Shown here: piece by piece, positions 40,573 through 48,489 of the stretch
Layout: the number at the start of each line of letters is the position of its first letter
How positions within the stretch are numbered: the stretch's first letter is position 1
NCBI GenBank assembly: GCA_004555865.1
Contig: SFJO01000001.1
Coordinates: 1 to 64,000, forward strand
Direction: 5' to 3'
Length of the DNA stretch: 64,000 nt
Source: Oscillospiraceae bacterium
GTDB taxonomy: Bacteria > Bacillota > Clostridia > Oscillospirales > Ruminococcaceae
Notes under the pieces: generated by a model
What the model was told of the DNA's origin: nothing
The model's database searches: none
The model's input: the letters and a program-made list of their open reading frames with translations, nothing else
Made by a program: the position numbers and the translations under genes

Positions 40573-42363
40573 TCAGATGGGCCGGGTGGCCGTTTTCAGC
40601 CAGGCGGCTTCTTCCGGGGGCAGCAGCGGAGCGATCTCCCGATACACCCGGGCGTGGTAGCGGTTCAGCCGATCCTTCTCCCGCTCGTCCAGCCCGGCGG
40701 GGTCCACCGCGTCCAGGTCAATGGGGGCCAGAGTGAGGGTCTCAAAGTTCAGGAAGGTACCATACTGGTTCTGCACCGCCTTGCGGCAGGCCATCAGGTT
40801 CTCGGTGCGGATGCCGAAGGCTCCCTCTTCGTAAAAGCCCGGCTCGTTGGACACTACCATTCCCTCCATAAAGGGGGGCATTCCGTCCATGGCGCGCCAG
40901 CGGATGCGCACCGGATCTTCGTGTACGTTCAGCAGGCAGCCCACCCCGTGGCCGGTGCCGTGGTTAAAGTCCAGCCCACGTTCCCACAGGGGGCCGCGTG
41001 CCACCACATCCAGCCCGTCGCCGCGGCAGCCCTCCCGGAACTGCACCGCCCCCAGGGCCAGGTGGCTGCGCAGAACCAGCGTGAACATCTCCCGCTCCCG
41101 GTCCGTTACCGGGCCAAGGGCAACGGTGCGGGTCACGTCGGTGGTGGCCGCCAGGTACTGGCCGCCGCTGTCCACCAGAAACAAGCCCTTCGGCTCCAGC
41201 GGAATGTCCGTCTCCGGCGTGGGGGCATAGTGTACAATGGCTCCGTGCGCCCCGTAGGCTGCAATGGTCGCAAAGCTGGGGCCCAGATAACCCGGCTGCT
41301 CTTTGCGCAGCTGCTCCAGTTTTTCGGCGGCCGAACACTCGGTGATCGGCTCCTTACCCACCCGGTGCTTCAGCCAGTACAAAAAGCGGCACAGGGCCGC
41401 GCCGTCCTTCACGTGCGCCCGGCGTTCTTCCTCCAATTCCGTGGGGTTCTTGCAGGCTTTGCGCAGGCGCACCGGGCTTTCCTCGTCCAGAAGCAGCACA
41501 TCGGCGGGCACGCTGTTCCACAAAGCATCGCCGGCCTGGGCCGCGTCCATCCACAGGGTCGTTCCCTCGGGCAGGGCCTTTACGTAATCGTAGATCTCCT
41601 CATAGGGGGCCAGCTCCACCCCATCGGCGGCCAGACGCTTCTGCAGCGCCTCATCAAAGGCCGCGGGCTGGGCAAACAGCAGCACCCGTTCCGGCTCCAC
41701 CGCCGAAAAGGCCAGCACCACCGGGTTGCAGGCCACATCGTCGCCCCGCAGGTTCAGCAGCCAGGCGATGTCGTCCAGGGCGGGCAGCACCAGACAGTCG
41801 GCCTCCTGCTCGGCCATTTCGGCCCGAATCCGAGCCAGCTTGTCGGTGCGGCTGCGCCCGGCGTGGGCTTCATCCAGTTCCCAGGCCGGCCGGCAGGAGC
41901 GCGCGGGCCGGTCCGCCCAGATGTCCCCCACCAGATCCAGCTCCCGGTGCAGGATGACCCCGTCCAGCGCCTGGCTGAGTCGCTTCACCTCCGCCGAGGG
42001 CAGCACCCGGCCGTCATACCCCAGCACGCCGCCGCGGCTCAGGTGGGTTTCCAGCCACTGGGCCAGCGTGGGCACGCCCGGCTCGCCCATGCGGTAAAGG
42101 GTAATCCCGGTGCCCTCCAGCTGGCGTGCCGCCTGAATAAAATAGCGGCCGTCCGTCCACAAACCGGCCTCCATCCCCTGCGGGGTGCAGGCCACCGCCG
42201 CAGTGCCTGCGCTGCCGGTAAACCCGGTCAGCCAGGCGCGGCAGTTATAATAGTCGCCCGCATATTCCGAAGAGTGATCGTCTCCGGTGGGAACGAGATA
42301 GACATCCACCCCTTCTTCTTCCATACGGCGGCACAGCGCCGCCAGCTTTTCCGGAACTGTCAT
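40573..42363 (-). CDS. M24 family Xaa-Pro aminopeptidase
   Basis: 596 residues, the long form with two N-terminal creatinase-like domains and a C-terminal pita-bread domain (about 310-540). It removes N-terminal residues before proline using two metal ions. Metal ligands are FLVDSGGQYLAATTDVTRTV (two Asp), GTGHGVGCLLNVHE (His), SNEPGFYEEG (Glu) and LNFETLTLAP (Glu). ATG at 42363 is chosen because GGAGG lies nine bases upstream; a TTG two codons earlier is less likely. It follows the PAP2 gene by 35 bases. A weak hairpin and six T after the stop (about 40530-40565) may end transcription. Confidence 0.93.
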   Translation of the reverse strand: MTVPEKLAALCRRMEEEGVDVYLVPTGDDHSSEYAGDYYNCRAWLTGFTGSAGTAAVACTPQGMEAGLWTDGRYFIQAARQLEGTGITLYRMGEPGVPTLAQWLETHLSRGGVLGYDGRVLPSAEVKRLSQALDGVILHRELDLVGDIWADRPARSCRPAWELDEAHAGRSRTDKLARIRAEMAEQEADCLVLPALDDIAWLLNLRGDDVACNPVVLAFSAVEPERVLLFAQPAAFDEALQKRLAADGVELAPYEEIYDYVKALPEGTTLWMDAAQAGDALWNSVPADVLLLDEESPVRLRKACKNPTELEEERRAHVKDGAALCRFLYWLKHRVGKEPITECSAAEKLEQLRKEQPGYLGPSFATIAAYGAHGAIVHYAPTPETDIPLEPKGLFLVDSGGQYLAATTDVTRTVALGPVTDREREMFTLVLRSHLALGAVQFREGCRGDGLDVVARGPLWERGLDFNHGTGHGVGCLLNVHEDPVRIRWRAMDGMPPFMEGMVVSNEPGFYEEGAFGIRTENLMACRKAVQNQYGTFLNFETLTLAPIDLDAVDPAGLDEREKDRLNRYHARVYREIAPLLPPEEAAWLKTATRPI

Positions 42364-42398
42364 ATTCAAACGCCTCCTACGCGATTGCTTTCAGGCTC

Positions 42399-43094
42399 TC
42401 ACAGCCGCTGCTGAAACAGCACCCGCAGCGGGGTCTTTTTCAGGGCCGCCTGCCAGTTGGTGTGCCAGGTCACCCAGCCCAGAAGCAGGCTCAGGGCAAT
42501 GCCCAGCGCCACATCCACCGCCGAGTGCTGTTTCAGAAACATGGTGGAAAGGCAGATGGCCACTGTAACAACAAAATTGGCGGCCTTGAGCCAGCCCTTT
42601 TTGCCCAGGCTCTCGCTGCGGCGCACCGCCAGTTCCACCGCCACTGTGCTGGAAACATGAATGGACGGGCATACGTTGGTGGGCGTGTCAAAGCCCTGCA
42701 GCGCCGCCACCAGCCGGGCCGCCCAGTTGGTCTGGGTGATCTCCACCCGCAGATCCAGCCCGTTGGGCCACACCAAATACACCAGCAGGCAGAAGGTCAT
42801 GCCCGTGAACATGAGAAAACTCAGATCTAAAAACGCTTTTTTGTCCCGGAACATGAAGTAGATCAGCGAGCCGGGCATCACCAGAAACCACAGACAGTAC
42901 GGGATGATGAACCACTCGCAGAAGGGGATAACGTCATCCAGCGCGCAGTGGATGATGTGCAGGTCCGGCCGGTGAATCTGTTCCAGGCTGAAAAACGCAA
43001 TGAGATAAAACACAAAATACAGCATCGCCAGGCAGTGGGGGTTATTTTTTACCCACTGCACCGGGGCGCCGGTTGACTTGACGGTTTTGTTCAA
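42399..43094 (-). CDS. PAP2-like membrane phosphatase
   Basis: 231 residues from a TTG start at 43094, chosen because AAAAGGAG sits nine bases upstream; the frame's earlier ATG lacks a site. About six membrane segments. The acid-phosphatase motifs are CPSIHVSST near residue 148 (PSxH) and STMFLKQHSAVDVALG near 195 (S...H...D); the first KX6RP motif is not clear, as in the inositol-phosphoceramide-synthase-like branch. It may dephosphorylate a lipid phosphate such as undecaprenyl pyrophosphate or phosphatidate outside the membrane. Substrate unknown. It is first in a unit with the M24 peptidase and has its own promoter. Confidence 0.85.
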   Translation of the reverse strand: MNKTVKSTGAPVQWVKNNPHCLAMLYFVFYLIAFFSLEQIHRPDLHIIHCALDDVIPFCEWFIIPYCLWFLVMPGSLIYFMFRDKKAFLDLSFLMFTGMTFCLLVYLVWPNGLDLRVEITQTNWAARLVAALQGFDTPTNVCPSIHVSSTVAVELAVRRSESLGKKGWLKAANFVVTVAICLSTMFLKQHSAVDVALGIALSLLLGWVTWHTNWQAALKKTPLRVLFQQRL

Positions 43095-43145
43095 GATGAA
43101 GTTCTCCTTTTTATAGGGTGATCCGCATGGATTCTGTCGGTTTTT

Positions 43146-43174
43146 ATTATAGCGGCTCCGCCCCCTTCGCACAA
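43146..43174 (-). promoter_or_regulatory. Promoter of the PAP2-M24 unit
   Basis: TTGTGC (43169-43174), 17 bases, TATAAT (43146-43151) on the minus strand. Confidence 0.65.
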
Positions 43175-43183
43175 GATATACCC

Positions 43184-43212
43184 TTGCGTCCAATGGGTTT
43201 CAAACGTATAAT
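43184..43212 (+). promoter_or_regulatory. Promoter of azlCD
   Basis: TTGCGT (43184-43189), 17 bases, TATAAT (43207-43212). It lies back to back with the PAP2 promoter, the -35 boxes nine bases apart. Confidence 0.7.
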
Positions 43213-43299
43213 AGGGACGTTCTGACTTTGCTGCGGTTTTGCGGCAAAGTACACTGCATTCCCATCGTCTTTGAGCCGTTGTTTTATAAGGAGTTTTTC

Positions 43300-44025
43300 A
43301 TGCAAGCGAACGCACTGCGGGCTGCCTTCCCCCGCACTCTGCCGGTGATGACCGGCTATCTGTTTCTGGGCACTGCCTTCGGCGTGCTGCTGCAGCAGGC
43401 AGGCTACGGAGTTTTCTGGGCCCTGCTCATGAGCGTCTTTATCTATGCGGGCAGCATGCAGTTTGTCACGGTCGGCCTGCTGGCCGGGCCGTTTGCGCCG
43501 CTCTCGGCCATGCTGGTGGCCTTCACCGTCAATGCCCGGCACCTGTTCTACGGTATTTCCATGCTGGGCCGGTTTGAAAAGCGCGGCCCGCTGAAGCCCT
43601 ATCTGGTCTTTGGCCTGACCGATGAGACCTACTCGCTGCTGTGCGCAGGCGAAGCCCCGGACGGCGTGGACAAGGGCTGGTACGACTTCTTTCTCACCCT
43701 GCTGGACCAGCTGTACTGGATTGCCGGCAGCCTGTTCGGCAACCTGGCCGGGGCCGCCCTGCCCTTTGACTCCACCGGCATTGACTTTGCCATGACGGCC
43801 CTGTTTCTGGTGATTTTTGTGGAACAGTGGGAAAACGCCGTCACCCACCTGCCCGCCCTCATCGGGCTTGGCGCTTCGGTGCTCTGCCTGCTGTTGTTCG
43901 GCGCCGACCGGTTCATTCCCTTTGCCATGGTGGTGATTTTTGCCGGACTGTACCTGCTGCGCCGCCTAGCCCCCATTGTTCAGGTGCAGAAACCCTCTTC
44001 AGAAAAAACGGAGGCCACCCAATGA
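43300..44025 (+). CDS. azlC: AzlC family branched-chain amino acid exporter subunit
   Basis: 241 residues from the ATG at 43300 (AAGGAG six bases upstream; earlier in-frame ATG has none). AzlC with AzlD exports branched-chain amino acids and analogues. The conserved start ALRAAFPRTLPVMTGYLFLGTAFGVLL, IYAGSMQFVTVGLL near 50 and VNARHLFYGISM near 85 are diagnostic, with about seven membrane segments. The stop overlaps the azlD start (ATGA). A Lrp-type regulator lies 4 kb away but shares no sequence feature with this promoter. Confidence 0.95.
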   Translation: MQANALRAAFPRTLPVMTGYLFLGTAFGVLLQQAGYGVFWALLMSVFIYAGSMQFVTVGLLAGPFAPLSAMLVAFTVNARHLFYGISMLGRFEKRGPLKPYLVFGLTDETYSLLCAGEAPDGVDKGWYDFFLTLLDQLYWIAGSLFGNLAGAALPFDSTGIDFAMTALFLVIFVEQWENAVTHLPALIGLGASVLCLLLFGADRFIPFAMVVIFAGLYLLRRLAPIVQVQKPSSEKTEATQ

Positions 44026-44345
44026 CCCAGACACAAGCCCTGCTGACCATCCTCTTCATCGCATTTGCCACCCTGCTCACTCGGGCGCTGCCCTTCTGGG
44101 TGTTTCACGGCCAGCCCTCGGCCTTTGTGCGGTATCTGGGGGTGGTGCTGCCGGGGGCGGTCATCGCCATGCTGGTGGTGTACTGCTTCAAGGCGGCCAC
44201 CCCGCTGGTGTGGCCCCATGCCTTGCCCGAGCTGATTGCCGGGGCCTACGTGGTTCTGGTGCATCACTGGAAGCACAACCTGGTGCTGAGCATCGGCGGC
44301 GGCACTGTGCTGTACATGCTGCTGGTTCAGCTGGTGTTTGCCTGA
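44022..44345 (+). CDS. azlD: AzlD family branched-chain amino acid exporter subunit
   Basis: 107 residues with four membrane segments. LLTILFIAFATLLTRALPFWVF and YLGVVLPGAVIAMLVVYCFK are typical AzlD. It starts inside the azlC stop codon, giving translational coupling and equal amounts of the two subunits. A terminator follows. Confidence 0.95.
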   Translation: MTQTQALLTILFIAFATLLTRALPFWVFHGQPSAFVRYLGVVLPGAVIAMLVVYCFKAATPLVWPHALPELIAGAYVVLVHHWKHNLVLSIGGGTVLYMLLVQLVFA

Positions 44346-44370
44346 GCCGGCTTTTGCAAACCGTTTTCCA

Positions 44371-44398
44371 AACCGCCCCGCCCATCGGGGCGGTTTTG
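44371..44398 (+). terminator. Terminator of azlCD
   Basis: AACCGCCCCG and CGGGGCGGTT form a ten-pair stem with loop CCCAT, then TTTGCTG, 26 bases past the azlD stop. Confidence 0.85.
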
Positions 44399-44491
44399 CT
44401 GTTTCGGCGGATGCTGTGCATAGTTCCGCCCATTTCGGCCACACTAGCCCCAAGGGCGGCCTTTTGGACCGTAGAAAAAGGAGGAAACGGC

Positions 44492-44710
44492 ATGGAGACC
44501 TTTTATAAAGTGTGTGTGATCCTGCTGATCATCGGCGGCGTGAACTGGGGCCTTGTGGGGCTGTTCAGCTTTGATGCGGTGGGCTGGCTGCTGGGCGGCA
44601 GCGCGTCCCTGCTCTCCCGCATCGTGTTCACCGTGGTGGGCGTGGCAGCCGTGTGTGCCATTCCGGGCCTGTGCGGTGCCGGCGGAAACAGCCAGACCGG
44701 AGCTGAATAA
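44492..44710 (+). CDS. DUF378 family small membrane protein
   Basis: 72 residues from the ATG at 44492, with AAAGGAGG eight bases upstream. Two membrane segments are visible (VCVILLIIGGVNWGLVGLF and IVFTVVGVAAVCAIPGLCG), and the signature IGGVNWGLVGLF is the DUF378 core. Function is unknown across the family. The longer frame running from 43976 is a shadow of azlCD. It stands alone between azlCD and tRNA-Val. Confidence 0.88.
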   Translation: METFYKVCVILLIIGGVNWGLVGLFSFDAVGWLLGGSASLLSRIVFTVVGVAAVCAIPGLCGAGGNSQTGAE

Positions 44711-44738
44711 ACTTTTCCAAAAAATTTCAAAAAAGCTC

Positions 44739-44767
44739 TTGCATTTTTCAGGATGCCCTGCTATAAT
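44739..44767 (+). promoter_or_regulatory. Promoter of tRNA-Val
   Basis: TTGCAT (44739-44744), 17 bases, TATAAT (44762-44767), 21 bases before the tRNA 5' end. Confidence 0.88.
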
Positions 44768-44787
44768 AATCAAGCAGTCACCGATAC

Positions 44788-44863
44788 GGGCGGTTAGCTC
44801 AGCTGGTAGAGCACCTGCTTGACGTGCAGGGGGTCAGGGATTCGAGTTCCTTACCGCCCACCA
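44788..44863 (+). tRNA. tRNA-Val (GAC)
   Basis: 76 bases with CCA encoded. The acceptor stem GGGCGGT pairs with ACCGCCC. D arm (TAGCTCAGCTGGTAGAGC), anticodon stem CCTGC/GCAGG with loop TTGACGT giving anticodon GAC (44821-44823), and T loop TTCGAGT are all present. It reads GUC and GUU codons. Single tRNA unit with own promoter and terminator. Confidence 0.97.
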
Positions 44864-44869
44864 AAAAAA

Positions 44870-44900
44870 GGCGTTACATCGTAAGATGTGACGCCTTTTC
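44870..44900 (+). terminator. Terminator of tRNA-Val
   Basis: An 11-base stem (GGCGTTACATC / GATGTGACGCC, with one G-T pair) has loop GTAA and TTTTCTTTTTG after it, seven bases past the CCA. Confidence 0.92.
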
Positions 44901-44904
44901 TTTT

Positions 44905-45026
44905 TGTTTGCGCGCCGGTATTCCGGACATTCACGCACGCCCAGTTCCCAATTCTGCACCGACCGGTAATTCGGCAAACTCCGGGCGGCTCATGCCGGTT
45001 TTTTCGCGCAGTTTCTGAATCGTCAT
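44905..45026 (-). pseudogene. Remnant of a short XRE-type helix-turn-helix gene
   Basis: The ATG at 45026 has a strong GGAGGA site. The frame reads MTIQKLREKTGMSRPEFAEL, then breaks and stops at 44931. In the next frame the homology continues as RSVQNWELGVRECPEY. Together they match a very common Clostridia HTH protein (pattern MSRPEFAEYFGIPYRTVQNWE), lacking about five codons between the halves; the net deletion looks like 14 bases. The second half then runs into the tRNA-Val terminator. The gene is inactive as it stands. It lies immediately downstream of a 26-residue membrane peptide. Confidence 0.7.
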
Positions 45027-45038
45027 GGCAAGTCCTCC

Positions 45039-45119
45039 TCACTTTTCGAAAATCGCCCGCATAAGCATGCGGACAACGGAAAATATAAGAATAAACGCAA
45101 TCCAGCTTTTTACACGCAC
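45039..45119 (-). CDS. 26-residue hydrophobic peptide
   Basis: A GTG start at 45119 with AAAAGGAG eight bases upstream reads MRVKSWIAFILIFSVVRM, a single membrane segment with positive charge first, then LMRAIFEK and TGA. The base composition is much more AT-rich than its neighbours. Its stop touches the ribosome site of the HTH remnant, so the two look like an original bicistron. Such pairs occur in mobile elements and toxin-like loci, but the function here is unknown. It lies after a terminator on the same strand, and no promoter was found. Confidence 0.45.
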   Translation of the reverse strand: MRVKSWIAFILIFSVVRMLMRAIFEK

Positions 45120-45170
45120 TTATTTTTCTCCTTTTTGCACGTATTCGCTGAGGCAATACAATTCACATCA

Positions 45171-45203
45171 AAAGGGCCGGGCCTCAAATCGGTCCGACCC
45201 TTT
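45171..45203 (-). terminator. Terminator of the acyltransferase-like gene
   Basis: A 13-pair stem with one mismatch and one G-T pair (minus strand AAAGGGTCGGACC / GGCCCGGCCCTTT) with TTTTG after it, 57 bases past the stop at 45260. Confidence 0.75.
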
Positions 45204-45259
45204 CTCTCTTTCCATTTTTTGACGGCTGATTCAGTCAGGCGTTTCCGCACCCGCCGGGC

Positions 45260-46021
45260 TTACACCAGCCCCAGCCACCGGGCCGCCATGCACAGCCCAT
45301 AGCACACCGGCTGGTGCACCACATACACCGGCAGGCACAGCCGCCCCAATGCGCTGAATACCGGAACCTTCCGCTGCAGCGGCTTCCAGCTTCGGATGAG
45401 CGGCCACAGGTAATACCCCACCCAGAACAAAAACAGCCAGGGCAGCAGCGGGAAGTAATCGCTGGAGTAAAACCCCGCCGGGGGAAAGCCGAGAACCGCC
45501 GTCCAGCGGGAGGCGTACAGCCAGCCGGGCAGATTCACCCGCAGGCCGGGCCAAAGCCGCAGCCAGCCCTGCTGCGCCGGGTAGGCCGCCCAAAACAGCC
45601 ACAGGCTCAGCCCCGCCCCCGGCACCGGGGGCAGCTTTTTCAGCACCGGCTCGGCCAGATGGGTCAGCAGCGTGGCGCAGCCCAGCAGGCTGAGTACACC
45701 AAACCACACGGCCTGCTCCGGCATGATCAGCAGGGTAACCGCCGTCACCCCCGTGCCCACTGCGTTCAGCAGCAGGCTGTGGTAAAGATGCCGCCGCCCC
45801 AGGTGAAAGGCCATGCCGCTGACCAGGTTGAAGGTGCAGCAGATGAACCGCTCCCACCAGAACACAGCCGGCAGGGTCGGCCAATCGGCCCGGCCTGCAA
45901 ACAGCACAAACCAGTCAAAGCAGAAGTGAAAGGCCACCATATGCACCAGCACAAAGCCGCGCACCGCGTCCAGCATATGGTAGCGCGGCCGGATGGGGCT
46001 TTCCGGGGTAGTTGCAGGCAT
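45260..46021 (-). CDS. HGSNAT/DUF1624-type membrane protein (acyltransferase-like)
   Basis: 253 residues from the ATG at 46021 (AAAGGAGACTTT upstream; an earlier ATG lacks a site). The N terminus RYHMLDAVRGFVLVHMVAFHFCFDWF carries the LD-x-RG-x-x-L/V motif and histidine of heparan-alpha-glucosaminide N-acetyltransferase-like and DUF1624 proteins. About seven membrane segments follow, with PVYVVHQPVCYGL near the end. In the family acetyl or acyl groups are transferred across the membrane; substrate here is unknown, possibly a wall glycan. It sits last in a leftward unit with ACT and PFL genes. Confidence 0.82.
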   Translation of the reverse strand: MPATTPESPIRPRYHMLDAVRGFVLVHMVAFHFCFDWFVLFAGRADWPTLPAVFWWERFICCTFNLVSGMAFHLGRRHLYHSLLLNAVGTGVTAVTLLIMPEQAVWFGVLSLLGCATLLTHLAEPVLKKLPPVPGAGLSLWLFWAAYPAQQGWLRLWPGLRVNLPGWLYASRWTAVLGFPPAGFYSSDYFPLLPWLFLFWVGYYLWPLIRSWKPLQRKVPVFSALGRLCLPVYVVHQPVCYGLCMAARWLGLV

Positions 46022-46048
46022 AAAGTCTCCTTTCCGGCGCACCGAAAC

Positions 46049-47416
46049 TCAGTTCTTCAGGGCCTGCATGGGGGCCGGAATGCGGCCGCCCCGATGGATG
46101 AACACATCGGGCTTCCAGGTGCTGATGGGCATAATGGGCGCGTAGCCCAGCAGGCCGCCGAAGTCCAGCGTATCGCCGGCCTTATGCCCGATGGCGGGGA
46201 TCACGCGCACCGCGGTGGTTTTGCTATTCACCATGCCGATGGCCGCTTCGTCGGCGATCAGCGCGCCGATCACCTCCGGGGTGGTATCGCCCGGAATGAC
46301 CACCATATCAATGCCCACGCTGCACACCGCGGTCATGGCCTCCAGCTTTTCAATGCTCAGGCTGCCGCAGGTGGCCGCCTTGATCATGCCGTCGTCCTCG
46401 CTCACGGGAATGAATGCGCCGGACAGGCCGCCCACGTGGTTCGAGGCCATCACGCCGCCCTTTTTCACCGCGTCGTTCAGCAGCGCCAGGCAGGCGGTGG
46501 TGCCGCAGCAGCCGCAGCTCTCCAGGCCCATCTCCTCCAGAATGTTGGCCACGCTGTCGCCGATGGCCGGGGTGGGGGCCAGGCTCAGGTCAATGATGCC
46601 GGCGGGCATACCCAGCCGCTCGCTGGCCAGATTGGCCACCAGCTGGCCCAGGCGGGTGATCTTGAACGCCGTGCGCTTGACCAGCTCGGCCACCTCGTCC
46701 AGCGGGGCGTCCTTGGGCAGCTTGGCCAGGGCGGCACGCACCGCGCCGGGACCGGAAACGCCCACATGAATCTCACAGTCCGGCTCGCCCACGCCGTGGA
46801 AGGCGCCCGCCATAAAGGGGTTGTCCTCCGGGGCGTTGCAGAACACCACCAGCTTGGCCGCGCCCAGGCACATATTGTCGGCCGTGCGGGCGGCGGTGTC
46901 GTGCACAATCTGGCCCATCAGGCGCACCGCGTCCATGTTCAGGCCGCTTTTGGTGGAGCCGATGTTCACGCTGCTGCACACCAGGTCGGTCTGGGCCAGC
47001 GCCTCGGGAATGGCGCGGATGAGCCGCTCATCCCCGTTGGAAAAGCCCTTGTGCACCAGCGCGCCGAAGCCGCCGATGAAGTTCACGCCCACTTTTTTGG
47101 CCGCCGCATCCAGCGCCTTTGCGTAGTCCACCGGGTCCGCGTCCGGCGCAGCCCCCAGCAGCATGGCAATGGGGGTCACGCTGATGCGCTTGTTCACGAT
47201 GGGAATGCCGTATTCCCGGCTGATGTCCTCCACCACCGGCACCAGACGGGCCGCCTTGGTGGTGATTTTGTTGTAAATCTTCTCGCAGGCCCGCTTCGGG
47301 TCGGGGTCGATGCAGTCCAGCAGGCTGATGCCCATGGTCACGGTGCGCACGTCCAGATTTTCGGCGGTGATCATCCCAATGGTTTCTAGAATGTCGCTGG
47401 TGTTGATGATACCCAT
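46049..47416 (-). CDS. PFL family protein (UPF0210/DUF711)
   Basis: 455 residues. The family has a pyruvate-formate-lyase-like fold but no glycyl-radical site; function is unknown. Recognised by MGIINTSDILETIGMITAENLDVRTVTMGISLLDCID at the N terminus (long conserved segment), EYGIPIVNKRISVTPI, and the SCGCCGTTACLALLNDA cysteine stretch near residue 310. The ACT-domain gene ends 21 bases upstream; this pair is conserved in Firmicutes, so the ACT domain may regulate it. Confidence 0.95.
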   Translation of the reverse strand: MGIINTSDILETIGMITAENLDVRTVTMGISLLDCIDPDPKRACEKIYNKITTKAARLVPVVEDISREYGIPIVNKRISVTPIAMLLGAAPDADPVDYAKALDAAAKKVGVNFIGGFGALVHKGFSNGDERLIRAIPEALAQTDLVCSSVNIGSTKSGLNMDAVRLMGQIVHDTAARTADNMCLGAAKLVVFCNAPEDNPFMAGAFHGVGEPDCEIHVGVSGPGAVRAALAKLPKDAPLDEVAELVKRTAFKITRLGQLVANLASERLGMPAGIIDLSLAPTPAIGDSVANILEEMGLESCGCCGTTACLALLNDAVKKGGVMASNHVGGLSGAFIPVSEDDGMIKAATCGSLSIEKLEAMTAVCSVGIDMVVIPGDTTPEVIGALIADEAAIGMVNSKTTAVRVIPAIGHKAGDTLDFGGLLGYAPIMPISTWKPDVFIHRGGRIPAPMQALKN

Positions 47417-47437
47417 GGTTCTGTTCCCCCTCCCGGC

Positions 47438-47707
47438 TCAAATGCGGTGCATGGCGTCAAAAACTTCCTGCCGGGTGATGTTCACCTGCATTCCCATCTC
47501 TTCGCCTGCCTTGGCAAAGCGGGCACGCATTGCATCATGGCTCACATTGCACTTTTCCAGATTGACCAGCATGATCATGCAGAACATCTCCTGCATAATG
47601 CTCTGGGTCACATCCTCGATGTTGATGTTCAATTCGCTGCAAACGCCGCTTACTTTGGCAACAACGCCCACGGTGTCCCGGCCTACAACAGTGATGACTG
47701 CTTTCAT
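47438..47707 (-). CDS. ACT domain protein (UPF0237)
   Basis: 89 residues from the ATG at 47707 with GGAGGG nine or so bases upstream; a longer frame has no site. One ACT domain: KAVITVVGRDTVGVVAKVSGVCSELNINIEDVTQSIMQ. ACT domains bind small ligands, often amino acids. The partner is probably the PFL-like protein encoded next. The divergent Lrp unit shares the promoter region. Confidence 0.93.
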   Translation of the reverse strand: MKAVITVVGRDTVGVVAKVSGVCSELNINIEDVTQSIMQEMFCMIMLVNLEKCNVSHDAMRARFAKAGEEMGMQVNITRQEVFDAMHRI

Positions 47708-47834
47708 CGGTACATTCCCTCCCATATCAACCCACGCCCGCCGGGCAAATCGGCGGCCTCTCCGCCCCCGGCGCATTCCGGCGCTTGCGGCGGGGGCTGC
47801 CGTTGTTCGGCATCCCCGCTCTGGAAATGCCTTT

Positions 47835-47843
47835 ATTATAGCA
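47835..47843 (-). promoter_or_regulatory. Extended -10 promoter of ACT-PFL-acyltransferase
   Basis: TGCTATAAT on the minus strand, 128 bases before the ACT start. Between lies a GC-rich hairpin (GCCCCCG...CGGGGGC, about 47763-47797). Confidence 0.6.
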
Positions 47844-47860
47844 GATTTGCCGCTGTGTGG

Positions 47861-47889
47861 TTGCCATTCTGCCGATTTTTTTTTATAAT
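47861..47889 (+). promoter_or_regulatory. Promoter of the Lrp-aminotransferase unit
   Basis: TTGCCA (47861-47866), 17 bases, TATAAT (47884-47889), divergent from the ACT promoter. The Lrp protein could bind between them. Confidence 0.8.
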
Positions 47890-48012
47890 AGTAGTATCTA
47901 TTCTGCCGCGCCTGCCCATTGCAGAAAAGGGCGCAGGTTCGCGGCAGGCATCATCCGGAACAGCGGCCCGGCCGCCGAACCCGACACGGAATGTACAGAA
48001 AGGACCTTTACC

Positions 48013-48489
48013 ATGGAACAGCTTTTGAAATTGTTGGAAAACAACGCCCGCCTCACAGAGGATGATCTGGGCGCAATGCTGGATAAAACTCCCGCACAGA
48101 TCCACGAGATGATGGAGCTGGCACGGGCAAAGGGATACATCCGGGGCTACAAGACCCTGGTGAACTGGGAAAAGTTCAGCGCGGCAAAGGTACAGGCGGT
48201 GATCGAGCTGTGCGTCACCCCCAAAAAGAGCCACGGCTTTGACGCCATTGCCGCTACCATCGCCGCCTTTGACGAGGTGGAGAGCGTGCTTTTGATGAGC
48301 GGCGGCTACGATCTTCAGCTGGTCGTCAGCGGCCGCAGCTTCCAGGAGGTGGCCCTGTTTGTGGCCAAGCGTCTCAGCCCGCTGGACGATGTGCGCTCCA
48401 CCGCCACCCATTTCGTTCTGCGCACCTACAAGAAGGACGGCGAAATGTTCCTGGATGAAGATCCTGATGAAAGAGAGACGGTACTGTGA
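48013..48489 (+). CDS. Lrp/AsnC family transcriptional regulator
   Basis: 158 residues. N-terminal winged HTH (about 1-55: LLKLLENNARLTEDDLGAMLDKT, then IRGYKTLVNW) and C-terminal RAM ligand domain (about 65-145: IELCVTPKKSHGFDAIAATIAAFDEV, with GGYDLQLVVSG). It likely senses an amino acid and controls the aminotransferase starting at its stop codon, and perhaps the divergent ACT unit. Lrp and aminotransferase pairs are common in Clostridia. AAAGGACC-type site precedes the ATG. Confidence 0.93.
   Translation: MEQLLKLLENNARLTEDDLGAMLDKTPAQIHEMMELARAKGYIRGYKTLVNWEKFSAAKVQAVIELCVTPKKSHGFDAIAATIAAFDEVESVLLMSGGYDLQLVVSGRSFQEVALFVAKRLSPLDDVRSTATHFVLRTYKKDGEMFLDEDPDERETVL

Noticed and set aside
44788..44863. 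Prophage attachment at tRNA-Val
   Set aside because: No integrase and no repeat of the tRNA 3' end was found within the window; only the debris noted in the findings.
45314..47389. A 691-residue open frame opposite the PFL and acyltransferase-like genes
   Set aside because: Spans two real genes on the other strand without signals of its own.
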